The translations under genes and the position numbers were made by a program. The notes beneath the pieces are model-generated. The model saw only the letters and a program-made list of their open reading frames with translations, did not search any database and was not told the DNA's origin. This document shows, piece by piece, positions 11,457 through 22,800 of a stretch of DNA of 64,000 nt; the stretch's first letter is position 1, and each line of letters opens with the position of its first letter. The stretch comes from Mauremys mutica (taxonomy: Eukaryota > Chordata > Testudines > Geoemydidae): assembly GCF_020497125.1 (NCBI RefSeq), contig NC_059081.1:62702768-62766767 (forward strand), in the 5' to 3' direction.

Positions 11457-11911
11457 TGTCGAAGAAAAACTCAGTTCTCGCTTTTTGTTTGGGTGCAGCA
11501 AAATAAAATACTTTATTCTTTCTCTAGTAATTACAACAGAGGGAGAGAGTGTCCTAGGAAACAGGGTTGCCCCTTGTCCCGGACAGGTCTCTCTCAAGTA
11601 GTAAACAATTGCTACAAGCATTTATACCTTTGTTACAGACAATAGCTAACAGTAATGGAGACAGTAAAAGAAAACATTTGCATTTGTTTATACATAAGCC
11701 TCTTTGCTATCTTATTTGTCTCACTACTAGAAAAAAGCAAGACTGCATATTGCAAGGTCGTAATGACTTTTCACACAGTTCAGTGTCTCACATTATCTTG
11801 CTTCTACAAATCTCAAATCATTAGGGTCACAGCTAGCCTAACTCATGCAATCTTAACTAACATGCATTTAAGATCCCTTCAAATCCTTATTAATTATTTC
11901 CTGGCCTCCAC
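11457..11911 (-). mobile_element. LTR family C, solo LTR on the minus strand inside S2
   Basis: This 455-bp AT-richer insertion lies inside the minus satellite. On the minus strand it begins TGTGGAGGCC and ends TTCTTCGACA, giving TGT...ACA termini. AATAAA on that strand (plus-strand TTTATT, 11512-11517) sits near its 3' end, as in a retroviral LTR. The flanks are GCAG on the left (11453-11456) and GCAT on the right (11912-11915), a possible 4-bp target duplication with one mismatch. Removing the insert and one flank restores a normal monomer (GATAGCATGGTGG). The satellite has the same orientation on both sides, so this is a simple insertion and not a rearrangement point. No internal region is present. 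The family is unknown. Confidence 0.7.
11512..11517 (-). promoter_or_regulatory. Polyadenylation signal in LTR C
   Basis: The plus strand reads TTTATT, which is AATAAA on the minus strand, about 55 bp before the 3' terminus of the LTR. Confidence 0.45.
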
Positions 11912-14900
11912 AGCATGGTGGGTGACAGAGAGGAGCGGATAGCAGCGTGGCTGGCAGAGAGGAGCGGATAACAGGGTGGCTGACACAGGAGCGGATAGCA
12001 GGGTGGCTGACGGAGAGGAACGGATAGCAGGGTGGCTTCCGGAGAGAAGCGGATAGCAGGGCGGCTGGCGGAGAGAAGCGGATAGCAGATTGACTGGCGG
12101 AGAGGGGCGGATAGCAGATTGGATGGCGGAGAGGGGCGGATAGCAAATTGGCTAACACAGGAGCGGATAGCAGATTGGCTGGTGGACAGGAGTGGATAGC
12201 GGATTGTCTGGCGGAGAGGAGCGGATAGCGGATTGGCTGGCGGAGAGGGGCGGATAGCAGGGTGGCTGACAGAGGAGCGGATAGCGGATTGGCTGGCGGA
12301 GAGGAGCGGATAGCGGATTGGCTGGCGGAGAGGAGCGGATAGCGGATTGGCTGGCGGAGAGGGGCGGATAGCAGGGTGGCTGGCGGAGAGGGGCGCATAT
12401 CAGATTGGCTGGCGGAGTGGGGAGGATAGCAGATGGCTGGCGGAGTGGGAAGGATAGCAAGATGGCTGGCGGAGTGGGAAGGATAGCAGGATGGCTGGCG
12501 GAGTGGGAAGGATAGCATGGTGGCTGGCGGAGAGGAGCGGATAGCAGGGTGGCTGGCAGAGAGGAGCGGATAGCCGGGTGGCTGGCAGAGAGGAGCGGAT
12601 AGCCGGGTGGCTGGCAGAGAGGAGCGGATAGCAGGGTGGCTGACGGAGAGGAGCGGATAGCAGGGTGGCTGGCGGAGATGAGCGGATAGCAGATTGGCTG
12701 GCGGAGATGAGCGGATAGCAGATTGGCTGGCGGAGAGGAGCGGATAGCAGGGTGGCTGACACAGGAGCGGATAGCAGATTGGCTGACGGAGAGTAGCGGA
12801 TAGCAGGGTGGTTGGCGGAGAGGAGCAAATGGCAGGGTGGTTGGCGGAGAGGAGCGAATAGCAGGGTGGTTGGCGGAGAGGAGCGAATAGCAGGGTGGCT
12901 GGCGGAGAGGAGCGGACAGGAGATTGGCTGGCGGAGAGGAGCCGATAGCAGGGTGGCTGGCGGAGAGGAGCCGATAGCAGGGTGGCTGGCGGAGAGGAGC
13001 CGATAGCAGGGTGGATGGCTGAGGCTAGCCGATAGCAGGGTGGCTGGCAGGGAGGAGCCGATAGCAGGGTGGCTGGCAGGCGGAGAGGAGCCGATAGCAG
13101 GGTGGCTGGCAGGCGGAGAGGAGCCGATAGCAGGGTGGCTGGCGGAGAGGAGCCGATAGCAGGGTGGCTGGCAGGCGGAGAGGAGCCGATAGCAGGGTGG
13201 CTGGCAGGCGGAGAGGAGCCGATAGCAGGGTGGCTGGCAGGCGGAGAGGAGCCGATAGTAGATTGGATGGCAAAGAGGAGCGGATAGCAGATTGGCTGAC
13301 ATAGGAGCGGATAGCACATTGGCTGACGGATAGGAGCGGATAGCAGGGTGGTTGGCGGAGAGGAGCGAATAGCAGGGTGGTTGGCGGAGAGGAGCGGACA
13401 GAAGATTGCCTGACTGAGAGGAGCGAATAGCAGATTGGCTGACACAAGAGCGGATACCAGAATGGCTGGCGGAGAGGAGCGGATAGCAGGGTCGCTGTCG
13501 GAGAGGAGCGGATAGCAGATTGGCTGTCGGAGAGGAGCGGATAGCAGGGTGGTTGGCGGAGAGGAGCGAATAGCAGGGTGGCTGGCGGAGAGGAGCGGAT
13601 TGCAGGGTGGCTGGTGGAGAGGAGCGGACAGAAAATTGTCTGACTGAGAGGAGCGGATAGTAGATTGGCTGACACAGGAGCGGATAGCAGATTGGCTGGC
13701 GGAGACGAGCGGATAGCAGGGTTGCTGGAGGAGAGGAGCAGATAGGAGATTGGTTGACACAGGAGAATAGAAGATTGGCTGACACAGGAGCGGATAGCAG
13801 ATTGGCTGGCGGAGAGGAGCGGATAGCAGGGTAGCTGGCGGAGAGGAGCGGATTGCAGGGTGATTGGCGGAGAGGAGCGAAGTGCAGGGTGGCTGGCGGA
13901 GAGGAGCGGACAGAAGATTGCCTGACTGAGAGGAGCGGATAGCACATTGGCTGCCGGAGAGGAGTAGATAGCAGGGTGGATGGCGGAGAGGAGCGAATAG
14001 CAGGGTGGCTGACGGAGAGGAGCAGATAGCAAATAGGCTGGCGGAGAGGAACGGATAGCAGGGTGGCTGGCGGAGAGGAGCGGTTAGCAGGGTGGCTGGC
14101 GGAGAGGAGCGGATAGCAGGGTGGCTGGCGGAGAGGAGCGGATAGCAGGTTGGCTGGCGGAGAGGAGCGGATAGCAGATTGGTTGACACAGGAGAATAGC
14201 AGATTGGCTGACACAGGAGCGGATAACAGATTGGCTGGCGGAGAGGAGTGGATAGCAGGGTGGCTGACACAGGAGCGGAAAGCAGATTGGCTGGTGTAGA
14301 GGAGCGGAAAGCAGGGTGTCTGGTGGAAAGGAGCGGAAAGCAGGGTGGCTGGCAGAGAGGAGAGGATAGCAGGGTGGTTGGCGGAGAGGAGTGGATAGCA
14401 GACTGGCTGGCAAAGAGGAGCGGATAGCAGATTCGCTGACACAGGAGCGGATAGCAGGATGGCTGGCGGAGAGGAGCGGATAGCAGATTCGCTGACACAG
14501 GAGCGGATAGCACATTGGCTGACGGATAGGAGCGGATAGCAGGGTGGCTGGCAGAGAGGAGCGGATATCAGATTGGCTGGCAAAAAGGAGCGGATAGCGG
14601 ATTCGCAGACACTGGAGCGGATAGCAGATTGGCTGGCGGAGAGGAGCAGATAGCAGAGTGGCTGGCGGAGAGGATCGGATAGCACGGTGGCTGGCGGAGA
14701 GGAGCGGATAGCAGGGTGGCTGGCGGAGAGGAGCGGATAGCAGGGTGGTTGGCGGAGAGGAGCGGATAGCAGGGTGGTTGGCGGAGAGGAGCGGATAGCA
14801 GATTGCCTAGCGGAGAGGCGCGGATAGCACGGTGGTTAGCGGAGAGGAGCGGATCGCAGATTGGCTGGCGGAGAGGAGCGGATAGAAGATGGGCTGGCGG

Positions 14901-16580
14901 AGAGGAGCGGATAGCATGGTGGCTGACACAGGAGCGGATAGCAGATTGGCTGTCGGAGAGGAGCGGATAGCAGGGTGCCTGACAGAGGAGCGCATAGCAC
15001 ATTGGCTGACAGAGGAGCGGATAGCGGATTGGCTGGCGGAGAGGAGCGGATAGCAGGGTGGCTGGCGTAGAGGAGCGGATAGCAGGGTGGCTGGCGGAGA
15101 GGAGCGCATAGCAGGGTGGCTGGCGGAGAGGAGCAGATAGCAGGGTGGCTGGCGGACAGGAGCGGATAGCAGATTGGCTAACGCAGGAGCGGATCCCAGG
15201 GTGGCTGGTGGAGAGAAGCGGATAGTAGATTCGCTGGCGGAGAGGAGCTGATAGCAGATTCGCTGGCGGAGAGGAGAGGATAGCAGGGTGGCTGGCGGAG
15301 AGGAGCGGATAGCAGGGCGGCTGGCGGAGAGGAGCGGATACCAGGGTGGCTGGCGGAGAGGAGCGGAGAGCGGGGTGGCTGGCGGAGTGGAGCGGAGAGC
15401 GGGGTGGCTGGCGGAGAGGAGCGGATAGCAGGGTGACTGGCGGAGACGAGCGGATAGCAGATTGGCTGAGACAGGAGCGGATAGCAGATTGGCTGGCGGA
15501 GAGGAGCGGATAGCAGGGTGGCTGGCGGAGAGCAGCGGATAGCCGGGTGGCTGGCGGAGAGGAGCGGATAGCAGGGTGGCTGACACAGGAGCGGATAGCA
15601 GGGTGGCTGGCGGAGAGGAGCGGATAGCAGGGTGACTGGCGGAGAGGAGCGGATAGCAGATTGGCTGGCGGAAAGGAGCGGATAGCAGATTGGCTGGCGG
15701 AGAGGAGCGGAATGCTGTGTGTTTGGCGGAGAGGAGCGGATAGAAGGGTGGCAGGCGGAGAGTTGCGGATAGTAGATTGGCTGGCGGAGACGAGCGGATA
15801 GCAGGGTGGATGCGGAGAGGAGCGGATAATAGGGTGGCTGCGGAGAGGAGCGGATAGAATGGTGGTTGGCGGAGAGGAGCGGATAGCAGGATGTCTGGCG
15901 GATAGGAGAGGATAGCAGGGTGCCTCGCGGAAAGGAGCGGATAGCAGGGTGGCTGGCGGAGAGGAGCGGATAGCAGGTTGGCTGGCGGAGAGGAGCGGAT
16001 AGCAGGTTGGCTGGCGGAGAGGAGCGGATAGCAGGTTGGCTGGCGGAGAGGAGCGGATAGCAGGGTGGCTGCGGAGAGGAGCGGATAGCGGGGTGGTTGG
16101 CGGAGAGGAGCGGATAGCGGGGTGGTTGGCGGAGAGGAGCGGATAGCGGGGTGGTTGGCGGAGACGAGCGGATAGCGGGGTGGTTGGCGGAGACGAGCGG
16201 ATAGCGGGGTGGTTGGCGGAGACGAGCGGATAGCAGGGTGTCTGGCAGAGAGTAGAGGATAGCAGGGTTGCTTACAGAGGAGCGGATAGCAGGGTGGCTG
16301 ACGGAGAGGAGCGGATCGCAGATTGGCTGGCGGAGAGGAGCGGATAGCAGATCGGCTGGCGGAGAGGAGAGGATAGCAGGGTGGCTAGCGGAAAGGAGCG
16401 GATAGCAGGGTGGCTAGCGGAGAGGATCGGATAGCAGGGTGGCTGGCAGACAAGAGTGGATTGCAGATTGGCTGGTGGACAGGAGAGGATAGCAGAGCGG
16501 GTGGCGGAGAGGAGCGGATAGCAGGTTGGCTGGCAAAGAGGAGCGGATAGCAGGTTGGCTGGCAAAGAGGAGCGGATAGC

Positions 16581-16783
16581 AGGTTGGCTGCCGGAGAGGG
16601 GCGCATAGCAGGTTGGCTGCCGGAGAGGGGCGGATAGCAGGTTGGCTGCCGGAGAGGGGCGGATAGCAGGTTGGCTGCCGGAGAGGGGCGGATAGCAGGT
16701 TGGCTGCCGGAGAGGGGCGGATAGCAGGTTGGCTGCCGGAGAGGGGCGGATAGCAGGTTGGCTGCCGGAGAGGGGCGGATAGC
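16581..16783 (-). repeat. Homogeneous run of about seven identical 29-bp units
   Basis: Consecutive units carrying the AGGTTGGCTGCCGGAGAGG variant repeat almost without change; one unit has GCGCATAGC in place of GCGGATAGC. Neighbouring units differ. This is consistent with very recent local expansion. Confidence 0.8.
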
Positions 16784-18860
16784 GGGGTGGTTGGCTGCCG
16801 GAGAGGAGCGGATAGCGGGGTGGTTGGCGGAGAGGAGCGGATAGCGGGGTGGTTGGCGGAGAGGAGCGGATAGCGGGGTGGTTGGCGGAGACGAGCAGAT
16901 AGCGGGGTGGTTGGCGGAGACTAGCGGATAGCGGGGTGTCTGGCAGAGAGTAGAGGATAGCAGGGTTGCTTACACAGGAGCGGATAGCAGGGTGGCTGAC
17001 GGAGAGGAGAGGATCGCAGATTGGCTGGCGGAGACGAGCGGATAGCAGATTGACTGGCGAGAGGAGCGGATAGCAGGGTGGCTGACACAGGAGCGGATAG
17101 CAGAGTGGCTGACAGAGAGGAGCGGATAGCAGGGTTGCTGATGGAGAGGAATGGATAGCAGATTGGCTCGCGGAGAGGAGCGGATAACAGGGTGGCTGAC
17201 ACAGGAGTGGATAGCTGATTCAGTTGCGGAGAGGACCGGATAGCAGATTGGCTGGCGGAGAGGAGCGGATAGCAGATTGGCTCGCGGAGAGGAGCGGATA
17301 GCAGATTGGCTCGCGGAGAGGAGCGGATAGCAGGGTGGCTGACACAGGAGCGGATAGCAGGGTGGCTGACACAGGAGCGGATAGCAGATTGTCTGGTGGA
17401 GAGGACCGGATAGCAGATTGGCTCGCGGAGAGGGGCGGATAGCAGGGCGGCTGGCGGAGAGGGGCGGATAGCAGGGTGGATGGAGGAGACGGGCGGATAG
17501 CAGGGTGGCTGGCGGAGAGGGGCGGATAGCAGATTGGCTGGCGGAGTGGGGCGGAAAGCTGGGTGGCTGACACAGGAGCGGATAGCAGATTGACTGGCTG
17601 AGAGGAGCGGATAGCAGATTGGCTGGCGGAGAGGAGTGTACAGCAGGGTGGGTGACACATCAGCGGATAGCAGATTGGCTGGTGGAGAGGGGCGGATAGA
17701 ATGGTGGCTTGCGGAGCGGGACGTATAGCAGGGTGGCTGACGGAGACGGGCGGATAGCAGATTGGCTGGCGGAGAGGAGCGGATAGCAGATTGGCTGGCG
17801 GAGAGGAGCGGATAGCAGATTCGCTGACGGAGAGGAGCGGATAGCAGATTGGCTGACGGAGAGGAGCGGATAGGAGATTGGCTGGTGGAGAGGGGCGGAT
17901 AGCAGGGTGGCTTACACAGGAGCGGATAGCAGATTGGCTGGCGGAGAGGAGCGGATAGCAGGGTGGCTTACAAAGGAGCGGATAGCAGATTGGCTGGCGG
18001 AGAGGGGCGGATAGCAGATTGGCTGGCGGAGAGGGGCGGATAGCAGATTGGCTGGCGGAGAGGAGCGGATAGCAGATTGACTTGCAGAGAGGAGCTGATT
18101 GCAGATTGGTTGGCGGAGAGGCGCGGAAAGCAGGGTGTCTGGCGGAGAGGAGCGGATAGCAGATTGGCTAACGGAGTGGAGCGGATAGCAGGGTGGCTGA
18201 CGAAGAGGGGAGGATAGCAGATTAGCTGGCAGAGAGGAGCGGATAGGAGGGTGGCTGGCGGAGAGGAGCGGATAGGAGGGTGGCTGACGGAGAGGAGCGG
18301 ATAGCAGATTGGCTGCCGGATAGGAGCGGATAGCAGATTGGCTGCCGGATAGGAGCGGATAGCAGATTGGATGACGGAGAGGATAGGATAGCAAGGTGGC
18401 TGACACAGGAGCGGATAGCAGGGTGGATGGCGGAGAGGAGCAGATAGCAGATTGGCTGGCAGAGAGGGTCGGATAGCAGGGTGGCTGACACATGAGCGGA
18501 TAGCAGGGTGGCTGACGGAGAGGAGCGGATAGCCGGGTGGCTGACACAGGAGCGGATAGCAGAGTGGCAGACAGAGAGGAGCGGATAGCAGGGTGGCTGA
18601 CGGAGAGGAACGGATAGCAGATTGGCTCGCGGAGAGGAGCGGATAACAGGGTGTCTGACACAGGAGCGGATAGCTGATTGAGTTGCGGAGAGGACCGGAT
18701 AGCAGATTGGCTGACGGAGAGGGGCGGATAGCAGATTGGCTGACAGAGAGGGGCGGATAGCAGATTGGCTGACGGAGAGGGGCGGATAGCAGATTGGCTG
18801 GCGGAAACGGGCGGATAGCAGATTGGCTGGAGGAGAGGGGCGGATAGCAGATTGGCTGGC

Positions 18861-19260
18861 GGAGAGGAGTGGATAGCAGGTGGCTGACGCAGGAGAGGAT
18901 AGCAGTTTGGCTGGCGGACAGGGGCGGATAGCAGGGTGGCTGGCGGAGAGGGGCGGATAGCAGATTGGCTGGTGGAGAGGAGCGGATAGCAGATTGGCTG
19001 GTGGAGAGGGGCGGATAGCAGGGTGGCCGGCGGAGAGGGGCGGATAGTAAGGTTGCTGGCGGAGAGGAGTGGATAGCAGGTGGCTGACGCAGGAGAGGAT
19101 AGCAGTTTGGCTGGCGGACAGGGGCGGATAGCAGGGTGGCTGGCGGAGAGGGGCGGATAGCAGGGTGGCTGACAGAGGAGCGGATAGCAGATTATCTGGT
19201 GGAGAGGGGCAGAAAGCAGATTGGCTGGCGGAGAGGAGCGGATAGCAGAATGGCTGGAGG
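18861..19260 (-). repeat. Tandem duplication with a 200-bp period
   Basis: The marker GGAGAGGAGTGGATAGCAGG, followed by a GTGGCTGACGCAGG unit and a CAGTTTGGCTGGCGG unit, occurs at 18861 and again at 19061, exactly 200 bp apart. Confidence 0.65.
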
Positions 19261-20746
19261 TGAGGGGCGGATAGCAGGGTGGCTGGCGGAGAGGAGCGGA
19301 TAGCAGATTGGCTGACACAGGAGCGGATAGCAGATTGTCTGGCAGAGAGGGGCGGATAGCAGGGTGGCTGGCGGAGAGGGGCGGATAGCAGATTGGCTGA
19401 ACAGGAGCGGATAGCAGATTGGCTGGCAGAGAGGGGCGGATAGCAGGGTGGCTGGCGGAGAGGGGCGGATCTCAGATTGGCTGGCGGAGAGGAGCAGATA
19501 GCAGATTGGAATGCGGAGATTAGCGGATAGCAGATTGTCTGACACAGGAGCGGATAGCAGATTGGCTGGCCGAGAGCGGGGGATAGCAGGGTAGCTGACG
19601 GACAGGGGCGGATTGCAGGGTGGCTGGCGGAGAGGGGCGGATAGCAGATTGACAGACACAGGAGCGGATAGCAGATTGGCTGGTGGAGAGGAGCCGATAG
19701 CCGATTGTCTGGCGGAGAGGGGCGAATAGCAGGGTGGATGGCGGAGAGGAGCGGATAGCAGATTGGCTGGCGGAGAGGGGCGAATAGCAGGGTGGATGGC
19801 TGAGAGGAGCGGATAGCAGGGTGGCTGGCGGAGAGGAGTGGATAGCAGGGTTGCTGACAGAGATAAGCGGATAGCAGGGTGGCTGGCGGAGAGGGGCGGA
19901 TAGCAGATTGGCTGGCGGAGAGGGGCGGATAGCAGATTGACTGGCGGAGAGGGGCGGATAGCAGATTGGCTGGCGGAGAGGGGCGGATAGCAGATTGGCT
20001 GGCGGAGAGGAGCGGATAGCTGATTGGCTAGCGGAGAGGAGCGGATAGCTGATTGGCTGACAGAGGAGCGGATAGCAGATTGGCTGGCGGAGAGGGGCGG
20101 ATAGCAGGGTGTCTGTCGGAGAGGAGCGGATAGCAGATTGGCTGGCGGAGACGGGCGGATAGCAGGGTGGCTGGCGGAGCGGAGCGGACAGCAGGGTGGC
20201 TGACACTGGAGCGGATAGCAGATTGGCTCGCGGAGAGGAGCGGACAGCAGTTTGGCTGACACAGGAGCGGAGAGCAGATGGCTGGCGTAGTGGGGCGGAT
20301 ATAAGGGTGGCTGGCGGAGAGGGGCATATAGCAGCGTGGCTGGAGGAGAGGGGCTGACAGCAGGGTGGCTGACGGAGAGGGGCAGATAGCAGATTGGCTG
20401 GCGGAGAGGAGCGGATAGCAGGGTGTATGAGACAGGAGCGGATAGCAGATTGGCTGGCGGAGAGGAGCGGATAGCAGATTGGCTGGCGGAGAGGGGCTGT
20501 TAGCACATTGGCTGGCGGAGAGGGGCTGTTAGCAGTGTGGCTGGCGGAGAGGAGCGGATAGCAGGTTGGCTGGTGGACAGGAGCGGATAGCAGATTGGCT
20601 GGCGGAAAGGAGGGGATAGCAGATTTCCTGGCAGATTGGCTGGCGGAGAGGGGCGGACAGCAGGGTGGCTGGCGCAGAGGGGCGGATAGCAGGGTGGCTG
20701 ACGGACAGGGGCGGACAGCAGATTGGCTGGCGGAGAGGAGTGGATA

Positions 20747-21088
20747 GCAGGTGGCTGACGCAGGAGAGGATATCAGGGTGGCTGGCGGAGAGGAGCGGAT
20801 ATCAGGGTGGCTGGCGGAGAGGAGCGGATAGCAGATTGTCTGGCGGAGAGGGGCGAATAGCAGATTGGCTGGCGGAGAGGGGGGGATAGCAGACTGGCTG
20901 GCGGAGAGGAGCGGATAGCAGGTGGCTGACGCAGGAGAGCATAGCAGGGTGACTGGCGGAGAGGAGCGGATATCAGGGTGGCTGGCGGAGAGGAGCGGAT
21001 AGCAGATTGTCTGGCGGAGAGGGGCGAATAGCAGATTGGCTGGCGGAGAGGGGCGGATAGCAGACTGGCTGGCGGAGAGGAGCGGATT
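20747..21088 (-). repeat. Higher-order repeat with a 171-bp period, two copies
   Basis: The marker GCAGGTGGCTGACGCAGGAG occurs at 20747, 20918 and 21089, so two successive periods are exactly 171 bp. Each period fits one 26-bp unit plus five 29-bp units, and the order of variants (TATCAGGG, GATTGTCTGG, GACTGGCTGG) is kept. The match to the length of primate alpha satellite is a coincidence; the sequences are unrelated. Confidence 0.75.
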
Positions 21089-21972
21089 GCAGGTGGCTGA
21101 CGCAGGAGAGGATAGCAGGGTGGGTGGCCCAGAGGGGCGGATAGCAGACTAGCTGGCGGAGAGGAGTGGATAGCAGGTGGCTGACGCAGGAGAGGATAGC
21201 AGGGTGGCTGGCATAGAGGAACGGATAGCAGATTGGCTGACTCAGGAGCGGATAGCAGATTGGCTGGCGGAGACGAGCGGATAGCAGGGTGGCTGGCGGA
21301 GACGAGCCGATAGCAGATTGGCTGGCGGAGAAGAGCCGATAGCAGATTGGCTGGCAGAGAGGAGCGGAGAGCAGGGTGGCTGACACAGGAGCGGATAGCA
21401 GGGTGGCTGGCAGAGAGGAGTGGATAGCAGAGTGGCTGACACAGGAGCGGATAGCAGATTGACTGGCGGAGAGGAGCGGATAGCAGGGTGGCTGGCGGAG
21501 AGGTGCGGTTAGCATAGTTGCTGGCGGAGAGGAGCCGATAGCAGATTGGCTGGCGGAGAGGAGCGGATAGCACATTGGCTGGCGGAGAGGAGCGGATAGC
21601 AGATTCGCTGACACAGGAGCGGATAGCAGGGTGGCAGACGGAGAGGAGCGGATAGCAGATTGGCTGGCAAAGAGGAGCGGATAGCAGATTGGCTTGCAGA
21701 GAGGAGCGGATAGCAGATTGGCTAACTCATGATCGGATAGCAGTTTGGCTGGCGGAGAGGAGCGGATAGCAGGGTTGCTGGCAGAAAGGAGCGGATAGCA
21801 GGCTGGCTGACACAGGAGCGGATAGCAGGCTGGCTGACACAGGAGCGGATAGCAGATTGGCTGGCGGAGAGGAGCGGATAGCAGGGTGGTTGGCGGAGAG
21901 GAGCGGATAGCAGTTTGGCTGGCGGAGAGGGGCGGATATCAGGGTGGGTGGCAGAGAAGAGCGGATAGCAGG

Positions 21973-22095
21973 TTCATTCCTGTGATCTTCCTCTTCCAGC
22001 CGGGCAATCAGCTGGTCCTTGGTGAGCTTCCCACTGCGAAGCCCCCTGTGCTTGCAAATCTCCACCAGGTCGCACCTGCGCCACTTGGCATACAT
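21973..22095 (-). pseudogene. Truncated gag start of a Ty3/Gypsy-like element
   Basis: On the minus strand an ATG at 22095 opens a frame of 41 codons (beginning MYAKWRRCDLVEICKHRG) before the sequence breaks into satellite at 21972. The stretch from DLVEICKHRGL to LIARLEE resembles a SAP-like helix-extended-helix motif. I recall such a motif at the N-terminus of Gag in some vertebrate Ty3/Gypsy elements. The start lies 271 bp downstream of the primer-binding site, as expected for gag. Everything after residue 41 is missing and the frame continues artificially into satellite codons, so the gene cannot be functional. The family assignment is inferred from layout and this motif only. Confidence 0.6.
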
Positions 22096-22366
22096 CTTCC
22101 TGCTGGCCACTCGCAGGCCGGGGTGCTCGCCACTCCCCACGGGTTCCAGGGGGACTCCTAGTGTGCCAGTCCTTGAGGTCACCCCTCTCTGCCAGGGTCG
22201 AGCTGCAGACTCCTCCGCCCCTGGGACCGCTCAATGCGATCCCCCGGGGGACCCTGTTACTGCAAAGTCCTGCTCTCTGGTCACAATCTCCCAGGGGTTA
22301 ATCGCCCCTTCGTTTTACTGCTCCCAAGTCACTTACTGCAGGAAGCGCCGTACACAGGGTGCAGCC

Positions 22367-22385
22367 GATCCCACCGCTACCACCA
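22367..22385 (-). other. tRNA-Leu-type primer-binding site
   Basis: Two bases after the LTR end, the minus strand reads TGGTGGTAGCGGTGGGATC. It pairs with the CCA-ended 3' terminus of a vertebrate leucine tRNA, whose complement I recall as TGGTGGCAGCGGTGGGATT, with two mismatches. Its position directly inside an LTR supports the 5'-LTR reading. The exact isoacceptor is from memory. Confidence 0.65.
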
Positions 22386-22387
22386 GT

Positions 22388-22800
22388 TGTCACGGAGTGT
22401 GGGGGAGTCAGGCCCTGCACCCCCGGTCTCCCTGCCGATTCACCAGGACTCTCAGCCAGCCAGTAAAGTAGAACGTTTATTTAGACGACAGGAACACAGT
22501 CCAACACGGGTCTTGCAGGAACAGATAACCGGATCCCCCGGTTAGGTCCATCTTGGGGCCTCACAGCCCCCCTCGGGGATCAGAGCCCTCTCCCTCTGCT
22601 TCCCCCCTTTCCCCAGCCAACTCCAGTCAGCACCACCCTCCTCCTCAGCTCCTTTTCTTTGTCTACCTCTTCGGCAGAAGTGTCATATCCCCTCCCGCAG
22701 GCCTAGCTCATCTTACAGTCTGAATACCTGCATCTCACCTAAAATCCCTGGCTCTCCCATCCCCCACACAGACAGTCCCAACTCCCTACTCTATCACACA
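22388..22800 (-). mobile_element. 5' LTR of the Ty3/Gypsy-like fragment
   Basis: The LTR is 413 bp and runs on the minus strand from TGTGTGATAGAG to CTCCGTGACA, with TG...CA termini. AATAAA on that strand lies at 22481-22476, near the 3' end. The outer terminus could instead be placed at 22798 (TGTGATAG). Plus satellite (GCCACCCTGC) follows directly at 22801. Confidence 0.7.

Larger units (their letters stand above)
11251..21972 (-). repeat. Satellite array block S2, minus orientation
   Basis: This is the same monomer as S1 but reverse-complemented, so the plus strand reads GGATAGCAG...GGCTGGCGGAGAGGAGC. The plus strand is G-rich. Both length classes occur; the 27-bp form reads GGCTGACACAGGAGCGG here. 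Sub-regions have their own variants. Examples are GGGAAGGATAGCA units at 12.4-12.5 kb, GGCAGGCGGAGAGG units with an extra 4 bp at 13.0-13.3 kb, and a homogeneous GCCGGAGAGGGGC run at 16.58-16.78 kb. LTR C interrupts the block at 11457-11911. The right end runs into the truncated Gypsy element. Confidence 0.95.
21973..22800 (-). mobile_element. 5' fragment of a Ty3/Gypsy-like retroelement at a minus-to-plus orientation switch
   Basis: Read on the minus strand, the fragment holds a complete 5' LTR (22800 to 22388), a primer-binding site (22385 to 22367), an untranslated leader of about 270 bp and the first 41 codons of gag. It then stops abruptly at 21972 against minus-orientation satellite. 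The outer LTR edge at 22800 abuts plus-orientation satellite. One end is therefore a clean LTR terminus and the other a break inside the element, and the array reverses across it. The base composition (GC-rich, CCCC-rich) differs from LTRs A to C. The LTR and leader look familiar from turtle genomes, but I could not confirm this by search. Confidence 0.75.

Noticed and set aside
20747..21088. Alpha satellite, because of the 171-bp period
   Set aside because: The period is a sum of five 29-bp units and one 26-bp unit, and the sequence is GC-rich and unrelated to alpha satellite.
22019..22545. Plus-strand open frames across the Gypsy fragment
   Set aside because: They run antisense to the LTR, primer-binding site and gag start, which read convincingly on the minus strand.
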